This document shows positions 17,809 to 26,893 of a stretch of 64,000 nt of DNA, piece after piece. This DNA comes from an uncultured Thermoanaerobaculia bacterium. Its GTDB lineage: Bacteria; Acidobacteriota; Thermoanaerobaculia; Multivoradales; Multivoraceae. Both the position numbers and the translations under genes were made by a program. The stretch's first letter is position 1. Each line of letters starts with the position of its first letter. The stretch covers positions 2,148,859-2,212,858 of the forward strand of contig OX638294.1 of assembly GCA_951812325.1 (NCBI GenBank). The letters are read 5' to 3'. The notes under the pieces are model-generated. The model was given only the letters and a program-made list of their open reading frames with translations, was not told the origin of the DNA and ran no database searches.

Positions 17809-18606
17809 CGCGCGTGAGACTTGAGCGGTTCACCGCCTTCAAACGGCTCGACATCCCCTTGAACGCCGGCATCAACGTCTTGATTGGCGCCAACGGCACG
17901 GGCAAGTCCCATCTCCTGAAGGTGGGTTACGCGGCGTGTGAAGCGACTCGGCCAGGGGCCAACTTCGGCGAGAAGCTCATTCGCCTGTTCCTGCCTTCCA
18001 ACCGGGCCATGGGTCGGTTGGTCAAGCGGCAACAGGGGGAGTTCCCGCGCTGTAGCCGAAGTCTGGCGCGGCGACCTGAAGCTCCGTATCTCCTTCTCCA
18101 ACCACTCGAAAGTCGCGTCTTCCGCCACGGTGACCGGCCGTGCTCCCTGGGCAGAGGAGTCGATTGAAAGCGTCTTCATCCCCGTCAAGGAAATGCTCTC
18201 CCATGGCCCCGGCTTTCGCTCTCTGTACGGTCAGCGGGAGATTCACTTCGACGAGGTCTACGCCGACATCCTCGACCGCGCCTACAGGCCCGCCCTTCGC
18301 GGCCCAATCGACCAGACACGCGGCGGCGTGCTGACGACCCTGCAACGCGCCATCGCCGGCAAGGTCACGCTCAGCAACGAGGAGTTCTTCCTGAGAAACC
18401 GGCAAGGGAACCTGGAGTTCACGCTGCTGGCGGAGGGTGTGCGGAAACTGGGCCTGCTGTGGCTGCTCGTCCAGAACGGGACATTGCTTGATGGCTCGGT
18501 CCTCTTCTGGGACGAGCCGGAGGCGAACCTGAATCCGGGTGTCTTCCCCGTTCTGGTCGACATTCTGCTGCAACTGCAGCGACTTGGAGTGCACGTCCTG
18601 CAGGGG
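17802..18606 (+). pseudogene. AAA-family ATPase (SMC/OLD-like), frameshifted and lacking its C-terminus
   Basis: Starts MLTRVRLERFTAFKRLD with Walker A GANGTGKS at residues 29-36. The frame breaks near 18045: beyond that point the homologous-looking sequence (GDLKLRISFSNHSK onwards) continues in the next frame up to a Walker B region VLFWDEPEANLNP around 18510. After about 18600 the usual C-terminal ATPase part is absent and sequence resembling a second gene begins. ABC-type ATPases of this kind pair with a small acidic partner in many defence islands. The combination of one frameshift and a 3' deletion makes it very likely inactive, unless the frameshift is a sequencing error. Confidence 0.7.
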
Positions 18607-18949
18607 GCGAGCTCCGTTTCACCTTCAGCGGAGACTGGACCACGTCGAGACTCGACGAACGAGGAGCGCCCGTACCCCACGGCATGGCCTTCGTCGACTT
18701 CGTGGTGGAGCGCGGCAGCGAGTTCTGGTCGAGGTGAAGGACCCCGCAGCCTCTCCGGCCAACGAGAGCCGCAAGTATGCAGCCAGGCTGTCAGGCAAGC
18801 AGCTGGTGAACGAACACCTTGTGCCGAAGGCTCGCGACTCGTACACCTGGCTCCATCTGACGCGCCGCGATCCGGACATGGTTGACCTCCTCCGACAGAG
18901 CGGCTGGGATCGACTCTCGGGTTTGAGCGCCAGCGAGCCTCGTGGCTGA
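18606..18949 (+). pseudogene. Truncated, frameshifted partner gene of the AAA ATPase
   Basis: The frame 18606-18720 reads PHGMAFVDFVVERGSEFW, then a one-base shift is needed to reach VEVKDPAASPANESRKYAAR and ARDSYTWLHLTRRD, ending at 18949. A hydrophobic strand ending FVVER and a following VEVKD look like the core of a nuclease-fold (D-ExK type) protein. Such proteins commonly follow this ATPase type; that identification is inference. The 5' end is missing because it is fused to the truncated ATPase. Both decayed genes close the BREX island; the next gene lies on the other strand. Confidence 0.55.
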
Positions 18950-19003
18950 CCAGAACGCCGCCCGGGGGATGCCCGGTGCAACCGTGTATCGGAGCGCCCT
19001 GTC

Positions 19004-20146
19004 CTACCTCTCCGCCGCCCGGCGCTCGCGCCAGTAGCGGACCTGCCAGCGGGCGACGTTGCGGTTGTGCTCGGCGAGTGTCTCGGCGAAGACGTGGGTG
19101 CCGTCGTTGCGGCTGACGAAGTACAGGTAGGGAACGTCGGCGGGCTGAGCGGCGGCCTGCAGGCTGTGCGCGCCCGGCGAGCAGATCGGGCCCGGCGGGA
19201 GGCCGGGGTACCTGTAGGTGTTGTAGGGCGAGTCGAGTTCCAGGTCCCGTCGGCGCAGGTTGCCGTCCCAGGTTCCGGCCAGCTTCAGCGCGTAGATGAT
19301 CGTCGGATCGGCGTAGAGGCCGATGCCGCGGGCCAGCCGGTTGTGGAAGACCGCGGCAACGAGGGGCCGCTCCTCGACATCGCCGGCTTCCTTTTCGACG
19401 ATGCTCGCGAGCGTGACCAGCGAACGGACGTCCAGGCCGCTGCGTGACGCCGGATCGAGATGCTCCTCCACGCGCCGCCGGAAGTTGCGGACCATCGCCT
19501 CGACGATCTCCTGCTCGCCGGCGCCTCGCGGAAACGTGTAGGTGTCGGGAAAGAGATAGCCCTCCAGCGACTCCGCGGCCGGGTCGAGATCCGCGATCAG
19601 CGCCGGCGAAGCCATCAGGGCGAGGAACGCGTCGAGCTCGCCGAAGCCCTCGGACGCCAGCCGCTCCGCCGTCTCGCGCAGGGTCAGGCCCTCCACCACC
19701 GTGACCGGATAGGTCACGACCTCCCCGCGGATCACGCGGTCCAGGGCATCGGCCGCACTCATCGGCTGCTCGAACCGGTACTCGCCCGCCCGCAGCATGT
19801 CCTCCGGCCGCCGGTACTCCAGGTACAGACGCGCCGTCAGCGGATCGCCGATCACGCCGGCCGCCGCCAACTGGTCGAGAATCGCGGTCAGGGGCGCGCC
19901 GCGCTCGATGACCACCTGAACGGCGCCCGAACCGCGGGGCCGTTCGAGTTCCCCCTCGGCCCAGGCGACCAGGCCGGCAACGATCGCGGCAACCGCGGTC
20001 AGGGCAGCGACCGCCCCGGCAACCGACCACAGGAGCAGCCGCCGCGGGCGGCGCCGCGCCGGGACGTCGGACGATCCCGAACACCGCCGAGGTCCCGGCG
20101 AACGCCTGGGGCGACGTCGGCGGCGCTGCGGGAGGTCGGAGGTCAT
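19004..20146 (-). CDS. mltG: Endolytic murein transglycosylase MltG
   Basis: 380 residues. An Arg-rich cytoplasmic start (about 1-37) is followed by one membrane helix (about 38-62, LLLWSVAGAVAALTAVAA) and the YceG/MltG domain. The catalytic Glu is in LASIVEKEAGD, and the C-terminus has the family features NRLARGIGLYADPTIIYAL and SPYNTYRYPGLPPGPI. MltG cleaves nascent glycan strands at the inner membrane and so ends chain elongation. The start is the ATG at 20146, overlapping the ruvX stop (ATGA), so the pair is translationally coupled. The N-terminal Arg/Pro tract is longer than usual. No defect is seen. Confidence 0.93.
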   Translation of the reverse strand: MTSDLPQRRRRRPRRSPGPRRCSGSSDVPARRRPRRLLLWSVAGAVAALTAVAAIVAGLVAWAEGELERPRGSGAVQVVIERGAPLTAILDQLAAAGVIGDPLTARLYLEYRRPEDMLRAGEYRFEQPMSAADALDRVIRGEVVTYPVTVVEGLTLRETAERLASEGFGELDAFLALMASPALIADLDPAAESLEGYLFPDTYTFPRGAGEQEIVEAMVRNFRRRVEEHLDPASRSGLDVRSLVTLASIVEKEAGDVEERPLVAAVFHNRLARGIGLYADPTIIYALKLAGTWDGNLRRRDLELDSPYNTYRYPGLPPGPICSPGAHSLQAAAQPADVPYLYFVSRNDGTHVFAETLAEHNRNVARWQVRYWRERRAAER

Positions 20147-20556
20147 CCGGCCTCCCGATCCAGTTCCTCCTGCAGGAGGATCTGCGCGGCCGTCGCGTCG
20201 ACCCGTTCCGGATGGCGCCGCGGATCGACTCCCGCCTCCCGCAGCCGGTGCTCCGCCTCGATCGAGGTCAGCGATTCGTTCACTGTCCGCACCGGCAGTT
20301 CGCAGGCCCTGCCCAGCTTGCGGGCAAACGCCCGGGCACGCTCCGCCGCCGGTCCGATCGAGCCATCGAGACGCCGCGGCTCGCCCACCACCAGCACCTC
20401 CGTGCCCGACTCGACAGCCAGCGCCTTCAGCTCCGCGATCAACTCGCGGTCGTTCGTGCGCCCCAGAGTCGAGTGCGGGACCGCGATGCCGACCCGGGAA
20501 TCCCCCTCGGCCACCCCGACCCGCTTCTCGCCGAAGTCGATGCCAAGGAAACGCAC
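20143..20556 (-). CDS. ruvX: RuvX/YqgF family Holliday-junction resolvase-like protein
   Basis: 137 residues with the RNase H-like opening FLGIDFGEKRVGVA, the VGEPRRLDGSIG strand and the C-terminal VDATAAQILLQEEL carrying a conserved Asp. In the family this protein is a putative resolvase also linked to 16S rRNA pre-end processing. I take the GTG at 20556, which puts the conserved first strand at residue 4 and gives the usual length; the longer upstream frame to 20745 is not family-like. It overlaps mltG downstream, a pairing seen in many bacteria. Confidence 0.9.
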   Translation of the reverse strand: MRFLGIDFGEKRVGVAEGDSRVGIAVPHSTLGRTNDRELIAELKALAVESGTEVLVVGEPRRLDGSIGPAAERARAFARKLGRACELPVRTVNESLTSIEAEHRLREAGVDPRRHPERVDATAAQILLQEELDREAG

Positions 20557-20783
20557 AGCAGCGCCACTCTGAAGCGGGCCGCCAGGGCCTGTCAACCGGG
20601 GCGGGCCGCCTGCCGGGGCAATGATCGGCGTGGACCCCACCCGGGCGCCGGGGGGGCTGGGTCGGTCGCTGACCCGCGCCTCCGGCCCCGGCATGGCAAT
20701 TGCTACCATGCGCGGCATGGGAACGCTCCGGATCCGTGCCCGCATCGGCCCCTCGGACTCGCTGCGGTCGAGCGCGGGGGACG

Positions 20784-23168
20784 ATGTTCACCGCTGACTT
20801 CGCGGGTCTGACCGTCTCCCTGGCGCTGGGCTTCTGCCTGGTCGTCCCGGCCTCCGCTCAGGAGCCGTGGGCGCCTCCAGGGCCGGAGGAGGCAGCCGAG
20901 ACTTCGACGACAGGGATCGGCGGCGAGGAGTCGGCCGACGAGCCGGCCGCTCCGGAGGAGCCACCCGACCCCGGCCCGCCAAAGCCGGACGGCGCTGCCG
21001 AGTTCGAGTTCAGCATCGAGGACGAGGCCGGGGGCGGGCAGCTCACAGGCTGGGCGGGCACCATGCAGGGCCCCGTAGGGGAGCCGGGCGAACACACCCT
21101 GTCGGGAGGATTCTCGGTTCGCTTTCGCGACTACCGGGCCTGGGGCGACAAGCTGTTCTACGACGAGGAGACCGAACGGATCCGCGCCGAGGGGTCCGTC
21201 GTTCTCATGCGCGGAAACGAGGTCCTCAAGGGGTCTCGCCTCGAACTCGATCTGAGGACCGAAACCGCCTCGGTCTTCGACGTCGAGGGCAATCTGGGCA
21301 CCGACTACTTCTTCACCGGCAGCGCGGTGCACAAACTGAGCGATGAGCGCTTCACGATCCTCGACGCCCGGTTCACCGCCTGCGAGGCCACGGACGGCAG
21401 GGTTCCGGACTGGAGCTTCCGCGCCAGGAAGGTCAACGTGAACGCGAGCGGCTACGCGAAGACCCGGGGAGTCTCGTTTCGGGTCAAGAACGCACCGGTC
21501 ATCTACCTGCCGTACATGCTGTGGCCGGTCAAGGGGTCCCGCGTCAGCGGCTTCCTGATGCCGAAGCCCGGCTACTCCACCCGCCGGGGTCCCTCTCTCG
21601 GCATCGGCTACTTCTGGGCGATCAACCGAAGCTACGACGCCACCTTCCACGTCGACCTCTACGCGGGAACACCGACCGGCGCGGAGAGCGCGTTGTCCGA
21701 GGAGTCCTTCTGGGGCCTCGGAACCGAGTTCCGCTACCGGCCCAGCGAGGGGACGACGGGCGTCTTCGACGGCTACCTGATCGACGACGCGGAACGGGGC
21801 GAGAGGCGCTGGAGGTTGCGCTGGAACCACGCGTCGAACGACCTGCCGGGCGGCTTCCGCGGCGTGGTCCAGGCCGAGGACGTGTCCGACTTCGACTTCT
21901 TTCGCGACTTCGAACGGCGGGGTCGACCGCAACAGCCAACGCCAGCTCTACTCGACCGCCTTCATCAGCCGCAACTGGGGCAACCAGTTCCCTCAACGTA
22001 CATCTCGACCAACGCAAGACGTTCATCACGGCCGAGCGCGAGGTCCAGCTGCGCCAGTTGCCCGAGATCGAGTACAGGCTGCGTTCCACCCGGCTCGGAG
22101 AGGCACCCCTCTACCTGCAGTTGAAGAGTTCGCTGCACTATCTCGATACCAACCGCTCAGCGCGACAAACAGGCCGCTATGCGCGGGCCAATCTCGAACC
22201 CGAGATCAGCGTTCCGGTGCCGGTGACCACCTGGCTGTCCCTGTCGCTCACCGCCGGCGGTCACCTGACCTGGTACGGCGACAGCCTGATCACCGGCCAG
22301 GAACGGCAAGCCGCGATGACCGACACGGACTTTCGGGGCGAAGACCTGATGCGGCTCGTGCCAACCGCTCGCGCCGAAGTCATCGGCCCCGGGTTGTCAC
22401 GCATCTTCGATCTCGCGGAGGGCCGGCGCTTCTCACGGATGAAGCACGTGATCGAGCCGCGCGTCGTCTACGCCTACTTCGATGACTTCGAGGATCGTCT
22501 GCGCATCCCCCTGTTCGACGAGCTCGACATCCTGCGCGGACGCAACGTCGCCCGCTTCAGCCTGTTCAACCGCCCTGCTCGCCAAACCGGCCGATTCCCG
22601 AGCAGGGCGGCGCCTTCGAGATCCTCTCGGTCGAGTTCTTCCGCGAGCTGTCGCTCGACAGCGAGAAGCCGCTGCTGCACTCCGCCGACCGCTCCCTGAC
22701 CAGCCGGAACGGCCCGATCGGAACCCTGCTGCGGTTCAATCCGTCGCAGCGCACGGGCCTGCGCTTCGACGCGCTCTCTACGACACCCTGTTCTCCCAGT
22801 TCTCTTCGACCGGGATTTCGGCGACTCTCGGACTCGGCGACACGAGTTCGTTCGGTCTCCGCTGGGCCGTGCGCCGCAACCCCGAACTGGACAGAACGAG
22901 CCGCCACCACGCGCAGATCTCGGCCGGCCTGCAGTTGATCCCGAGCAAGCTCCGCCTGGACAGCATGGTGAGCTACGATGTCGAACAGAGCCTCCTGCAG
23001 ATCCAGCGCCACGTGATCCACTACCAGGCCTGCTGCTTCGGTCTCCGCCTCGAGGTCGCGAACTTCCGCACCACCCGGCGCCAGGACACCCAGTACCGGC
23101 TGCTGGTGACGCTCAAGAGCGTCGGCTCGTTCTTCGACATCACCGGCGGCCAGAGCGAAGCCCTGTGA
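20784..23168 (+). pseudogene. lptD: LPS-assembly outer-membrane protein LptD, multiply frameshifted
   Basis: Starts MFTADFAGLTVSLALGF with a signal peptide ending ASAQ, then the OstA-like periplasmic domain (EGSVVLMRGNEVLKG) and the LptD barrel with CEATDGRVPDWSFRARKV and APVIYLPYMLWPVKG. The barrel continues to 23168 only if the frame is switched: near 21927 (after DFDFFRDFER), near 22003, near 22572, near 22610 and near 22775. Each piece is LptD-like and uncorrupted apart from the one-base shifts. Intact, the gene would encode about 795 residues, normal for LptD, which inserts lipopolysaccharide into the outer membrane. Because LptD is usually essential, five separate indels in otherwise clean sequence may be consensus errors rather than a dead gene. 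Confidence 0.8.
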
Positions 23169-24043
23169 TGCAGGCCAGGCGTGGCGGCGCTTCCAGGGCA
23201 GTCGTGCTGGGGGCGGCGGGCCAGCTTGGACGCGAGGTGGTCGATGAACTCCGGCGGCATGGCACGGAAGTGCTCGCCGCCGACCGCGCCCGCGCGGATC
23301 TCCGTGACACGCGCGAAACCGCCGCACTCGCCGCGCGCTTCGGCGCCCAGGCCATCTTCAACTGCGCCGCCTGCACCGATGTCGACGGCTGCGAGAGCAA
23401 CCCGGACCTGGCGATGGAGGTCAACGGCAGAGCGCCTGAACGGCTCGCCGCCGCCCTGGCGTCCGACTGCAGCCTGATCCACGTGTCCACGGACTACGTC
23501 TTCGACGGCCTGGGCCAGCGGCCCTACCGCGAAGATCACGCCACCGCGCCCCGGTCCGCCTACGGCCGTTCGAAGCTGCACGGGGAGCAGGGCGTTCTCG
23601 ACGCCGGCGGCCTCGTCGTCCGCACGAGCTGGGTGTTCGGCCCCGAGGGTCGGAACTTCGTTTCGGCGATCGCTTCGCGCCTCGGCCGGGGCGCCCCGGT
23701 GCGCGTCGTGACCGATCAGGTGGGTTGCCCCACCTACGCCCGCTACCTGGCGCGGGCGCTGGTCGATCTGGCCGCCGCCGGCGCCTCGGGCATTGTCCAC
23801 TACTGCAACTCCCCGCCGACGTCCTGGCACGGTTTCGCCCTCGCCATCGCCGAGGCCCTCGGACTGAACGTGTCCATCGCTCCCACCTCGTCCTCCGAGC
23901 TGACCCGGCCGGCCACCCGGCCCGCGTACTCCGTGCTGGATACGGCGCACTTCGAGGCGCTGACGAACCGCGGGGTGGAAAACTGGCGATCCGGCCTCGA
24001 AGAGTACTTCGAGCGCCTGCGGCAGGGCCGGAGCGAGTCATGA
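23168..24043 (+). CDS. rmlD: dTDP-4-dehydrorhamnose reductase
   Basis: 291 residues of the extended short-chain dehydrogenase type. The nucleotide-binding turn is GAAGQLG near the N-terminus, then HVSTDYVFDG, the YGRSK catalytic Tyr-Lys pair, and VTDQVGCPT. RmlD reduces dTDP-4-keto-L-rhamnose to dTDP-L-rhamnose for surface glycans. The ATG at 23168 overlaps the lptD stop; a GTG at 23165 in the same frame is an alternative. The gene overlaps the next one by four bases, so lptD, rmlD and the next gene look like one transcript. Confidence 0.88.
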   Translation: MQARRGGASRAVVLGAAGQLGREVVDELRRHGTEVLAADRARADLRDTRETAALAARFGAQAIFNCAACTDVDGCESNPDLAMEVNGRAPERLAAALASDCSLIHVSTDYVFDGLGQRPYREDHATAPRSAYGRSKLHGEQGVLDAGGLVVRTSWVFGPEGRNFVSAIASRLGRGAPVRVVTDQVGCPTYARYLARALVDLAAAGASGIVHYCNSPPTSWHGFALAIAEALGLNVSIAPTSSSELTRPATRPAYSVLDTAHFEALTNRGVENWRSGLEEYFERLRQGRSES

Positions 24044-25029
24044 CCCGCGTGCTCGTCACCGGCGCCGAGGGTTTCGTCGGCGGACGCCTCGTGCCCCGGC
24101 TGCTCGAACGCGGCGCCGACGTCATCGCCTGCCACGGCCCGGAGGCCGCCCCCGGACCGGACGAGACCGCCGGGACACGCACAACGATGGCCGCGTCCGA
24201 GGCCTCTGCCTCTGCGCCCGACCGGTGCGAGCGGGTTGAACTCGATATCTGCGATCGCGACGCGGTGGAACGGGTTCTCCGGGACCACGCGCCGGATGCG
24301 GTGGTCCACCTTGCAGGGCTCTCGGATGTCGGCGCCTCCTGGCAACGAATCGCCGACTACTACCGGGTCAACGTGGAGGGTTCCGAGTTCGTGGCCGGAG
24401 CGACCCGGGCGGTCTCGCACTCCTGCCGGCTGATCGTCGCCTCGAGCGCCGAGATCTACGGGCGGGCGCCCGAGAACGAACTGCCGGTCGGCGAGGAGCG
24501 CCCTCCCCGTCCCCGGTCTCCGTACGCGATGACCAAGGCCGCCGTCGAGAGACTGACCCTCGGCCAAGGGGCCATCGTCACGCGTTCCTTCAACCTGATC
24601 GGCCCCGGTCAGAGTCCGCAGTTCGCGCTGCCCTCCTTCGCCGCGCAGCTTGCGGAGATCGACGCCGGGCGACGGGAACCCGTGCTCCGGGTCGGCAACC
24701 TCACGTCGCGCCGCGACTTCGTCCATGTCGACGACGGCGTGGACGCCTACGCACTCCTCGTCGAGCGCGGCGAACCGGGCCGCGCCTACAACATCGCGCG
24801 CGGCGAGGCCATCGAACTGGCCGCGGCGCTGCGGCGCCTGATCGAGATCAGCGGCGTGGAAACCGCGATCCGCGAGGATCCCGAACGCCTGCGGCCCGCG
24901 GACGTTCCCGTCCTCTGCGGTGACGCCAACCGTCTCCGCACTCTGGGCTGGAAGCCTCGACGCAATTTCGACCAGGCTCTGGAGGCGATCTGGGAGGACG
25001 CCAGGGACCACAGCCTGGCAACCCCTTGA
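24040..25029 (+). CDS. rmd: NAD-dependent sugar epimerase/reductase, probably GDP-4-keto-6-deoxy-mannose reductase
   Basis: 329 residues. The GAEGFVGGRL nucleotide-binding turn, DAVVHLAGLSDVGASW, SSAEIYG, the YAMTK Tyr-Lys pair and FNLIGPGQSPQFALPSF are clear. The last segment, with its RVGNLTSRRDFVHVDD continuation, resembles the reductase that makes GDP-rhamnose more than GDP-mannose dehydratase. The residues between about 40 and 60 form an Ala/Ser/Glu-rich insert not typical of the family. The start overlaps rmlD (ATGA). Together with rmlD it suggests two rhamnose-type sugar donors for surface polysaccharide, possibly used by the glycosyltransferase operon at 27.9-33.5 kb. Exact substrate is inferred. 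Confidence 0.7.
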   Translation: MTRVLVTGAEGFVGGRLVPRLLERGADVIACHGPEAAPGPDETAGTRTTMAASEASASAPDRCERVELDICDRDAVERVLRDHAPDAVVHLAGLSDVGASWQRIADYYRVNVEGSEFVAGATRAVSHSCRLIVASSAEIYGRAPENELPVGEERPPRPRSPYAMTKAAVERLTLGQGAIVTRSFNLIGPGQSPQFALPSFAAQLAEIDAGRREPVLRVGNLTSRRDFVHVDDGVDAYALLVERGEPGRAYNIARGEAIELAAALRRLIEISGVETAIREDPERLRPADVPVLCGDANRLRTLGWKPRRNFDQALEAIWEDARDHSLATP

Positions 25030-25242
25030 AGAACGGCGCCACGGCTCACGGCCGTTCTCCGAAGGTGCGCAGACCTTCCGGTCCGCATCAGGTGCGCCGC
25101 CGCGAAGCGGCGGGCCCGAGGCCTCGGGGGTCGCTCCGATCCGTTGGCCTGCCCGCCTGTCCGGCCGCGTTCGGCGGCAGCGGACGAGAAGGTCCGCGCG
25201 CCCTCAGGCCCGGGGCCGGTTTGGCGGCGCTAGCCGGCCCCG

Positions 25243-25752
25243 TTACCCGGCCTCGTTGCCCCGCTCCAGGGCGAGTAGTTGCGCCTTCCGTTTCCTGCCG
25301 CCGATGTAGGAACCCGGGCCGCTCCGGCGCGGCACGACCCGGTGGCACGGCACGAGGATCGGCAACGGGTTCGCCATCAGCTTCGACCGGATCAGTCGAT
25401 AGGCGCCCGTCCGGCCCGACGAGGTTGCCACGTTGCGGTAGGTGCGCGTCAGGCCATACGGAATTCGCGCCGTCTCCGCGAAGATGCGGCGCGAGAGGGC
25501 GTCCAGGCCAATGCGCTCGAGATCGTAGGGAAGATCGAGGGTTCGCCGTGCCCCCGCGAAGTACTCGGAAAGCCGGCCCAGCGCCTCGTCGATGAACTCC
25601 GTCGTCTCCACCGCGCCCAGCGTGGGGAACTGGTCTTTCTCGGTGTCGGCCGGATCGATGACCAGACGCGTCACCAACCGGCCCACGAACTCCAGGCCCA
25701 GGGAACCGAGCGGCGAAGGGATCAGAACCCGGCGCGGCTCAACGGCGGTCAT
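25243..25752 (-). CDS. ogt: Methylated-DNA--protein-cysteine methyltransferase
   Basis: 169 residues. The C-terminal domain has the acceptor-cysteine motif ILVPCHRVVP, preceded by IPYGLTRTYRNVA and followed by SYIGGRKRKAQLLALE. The protein removes alkyl groups from O6 of guanine by a one-time transfer to the cysteine. I take the start at 25752 (MTAVEPRRVL), which gives the usual length; in-frame starts up to 25830 would add a non-family N-terminus. It is monocistronic, with about 200 bases to the neighbour upstream. Confidence 0.87.
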   Translation of the reverse strand: MTAVEPRRVLIPSPLGSLGLEFVGRLVTRLVIDPADTEKDQFPTLGAVETTEFIDEALGRLSEYFAGARRTLDLPYDLERIGLDALSRRIFAETARIPYGLTRTYRNVATSSGRTGAYRLIRSKLMANPLPILVPCHRVVPRRSGPGSYIGGRKRKAQLLALERGNEAG

Positions 25753-25955
25753 CGCAGGCCACGCCGGCACACCGACCGGCGCCTGCACAGGGCTCACCGT
25801 TTCCTGAACCACGACGAGACATGGTAGCATGGCGACTTTTCCATGTCCAAAACGGTCCTTCAGAGTGGTCTCGGAGTGGTCCTTGCGGTGCACCGACGCA
25901 CCGCATGATGCAGCGCCAGACCTTCGGGCCAGCAGCCCTGCCGCTAGCCCTGCCG

Positions 25956-26792
25956 CTAGCCCTGCCGCTTGCCTTGGAACGAGTATCGGAGCGAGTTCGA
26001 CAAGACGACATCCGTCTCTCTCACCGCGCTCGGCGGCTCGCTGTCGTGGGCGACGTTCAAGCTGATCGCCAGGGCAAGCCGACGGAAGAGCTGAATCTCG
26101 AACGAGGTCTCCGAGAGCAGGCGGAAGTCCTGCAGGCGGTCGAGGCGAGGTTGGGCGTAGACAGTCTGAACCAGACGCAGGCGTTCGTCCTCGCTGTTGT
26201 AGCGGACGGTCACATAGCTGGTCGACCGTTGGTGCTCGCTGCTCGTCCCACCCGGCAGGTCGACGTTCTCGTGCTCGAGCATGTAGCCCGAACCGACGAA
26301 GACTTCGGTGCGCTCGGCCCGGACCAGGACGAAACGGCCGCCGCCCCCGGCGAGAAAGCGGTCCTCGAGGCGGGTGAATTCGTTGAACTGGTACTGGCCG
26401 AAGACCTCGAAGGCGATCCTCGGGCCGTGCTGCCGGACGAACCGCAAGTGCCCTTGGGCATCGTTGACGTACCGGTTCTCGCTCGCGCGACCGAAGGAGT
26501 AATTGGAGACCAGGAAGATGACGTTGGCCGGAGCCTCTTTCTCGTCGCCCGCTCCGGTTTCGTCGTCGGCCGCCTCGGGCCGGGGCCAGGCGTACTGGAG
26601 CCGGACGCCGGCGCCGAGCATCTCGCGCTCCGTGTTGCCCTGCTGGAGCGAAACGCTGGCGTCGTAGGTGCCGCTCCATCCCGGCTGGTTGGCGCCGACC
26701 CGCATCTTCTCCGTATTGATCTGGGCGGCGGCGGGCGCCGCGAGTACCGCCGCCAGGGCGAGTGGCGCCAGAGCGCGAACGGCCACGCGCAT
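25956..26792 (-). CDS. DUF481-like outer-membrane beta-barrel protein
   Basis: 278 residues from the start at 26792, which gives a textbook signal peptide (MRVAVRALAPLALAAVLAA, cleavage after AAAQ). The mature part alternates strands typical of the DUF481 salt-induced outer-membrane family: WSGTYDASVSLQQGNTE, then NRYVNDAQGHLRF and a C-terminal strand pattern. An upstream GTG at 26897 overlaps the previous stop and stays in frame; it would add 35 residues that duplicate part of the signal peptide (ALAPLALAA twice), reflecting a DNA repeat. The role is unknown beyond an outer-membrane location. Confidence 0.7.
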   Translation of the reverse strand: MRVAVRALAPLALAAVLAAPAAAQINTEKMRVGANQPGWSGTYDASVSLQQGNTEREMLGAGVRLQYAWPRPEAADDETGAGDEKEAPANVIFLVSNYSFGRASENRYVNDAQGHLRFVRQHGPRIAFEVFGQYQFNEFTRLEDRFLAGGGGRFVLVRAERTEVFVGSGYMLEHENVDLPGGTSSEHQRSTSYVTVRYNSEDERLRLVQTVYAQPRLDRLQDFRLLSETSFEIQLFRRLALAISLNVAHDSEPPSAVRETDVVLSNSLRYSFQGKRQG

Positions 26793-26849
26793 CGTGGGGC
26801 GGTCGCCCTCGCCGAGCGGGGAGGCCGCCAGGGCGAGTGGCGCCAGAGC
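26750..26849. repeat. Direct repeat pair duplicating signal-peptide sequence
   Basis: A 25-base sequence beginning GCCGCCAGGGCGAGTGGCGC occurs at about 26750-26774 and again at about 26825-26849, 75 bases apart. It encodes the ALAPLALAA core of the signal peptide, so the N-terminus of the DUF481 gene has been partly duplicated. Confidence 0.7.
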
Positions 26850-26893
26850 CCACGCGACCGGGCCGGGGCCGTCTGACAGGTCGTTCAGCGGCT

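Noticed and set aside
19460-20572. Plus-strand open frame of 370 codons opposite mltG and ruvX
   Set aside because: It is a shadow of two clear, coupled minus-strand genes. Similar long antisense frames occur opposite most genes here because of the high GC content.
25243-26853. Long open frame of 536 codons on the minus strand covering the DNA-repair gene and its upstream neighbour
   Set aside because: Only the last 169 codons are family-like; the remainder is an out-of-frame reading of the DUF481 gene in GC-rich DNA.
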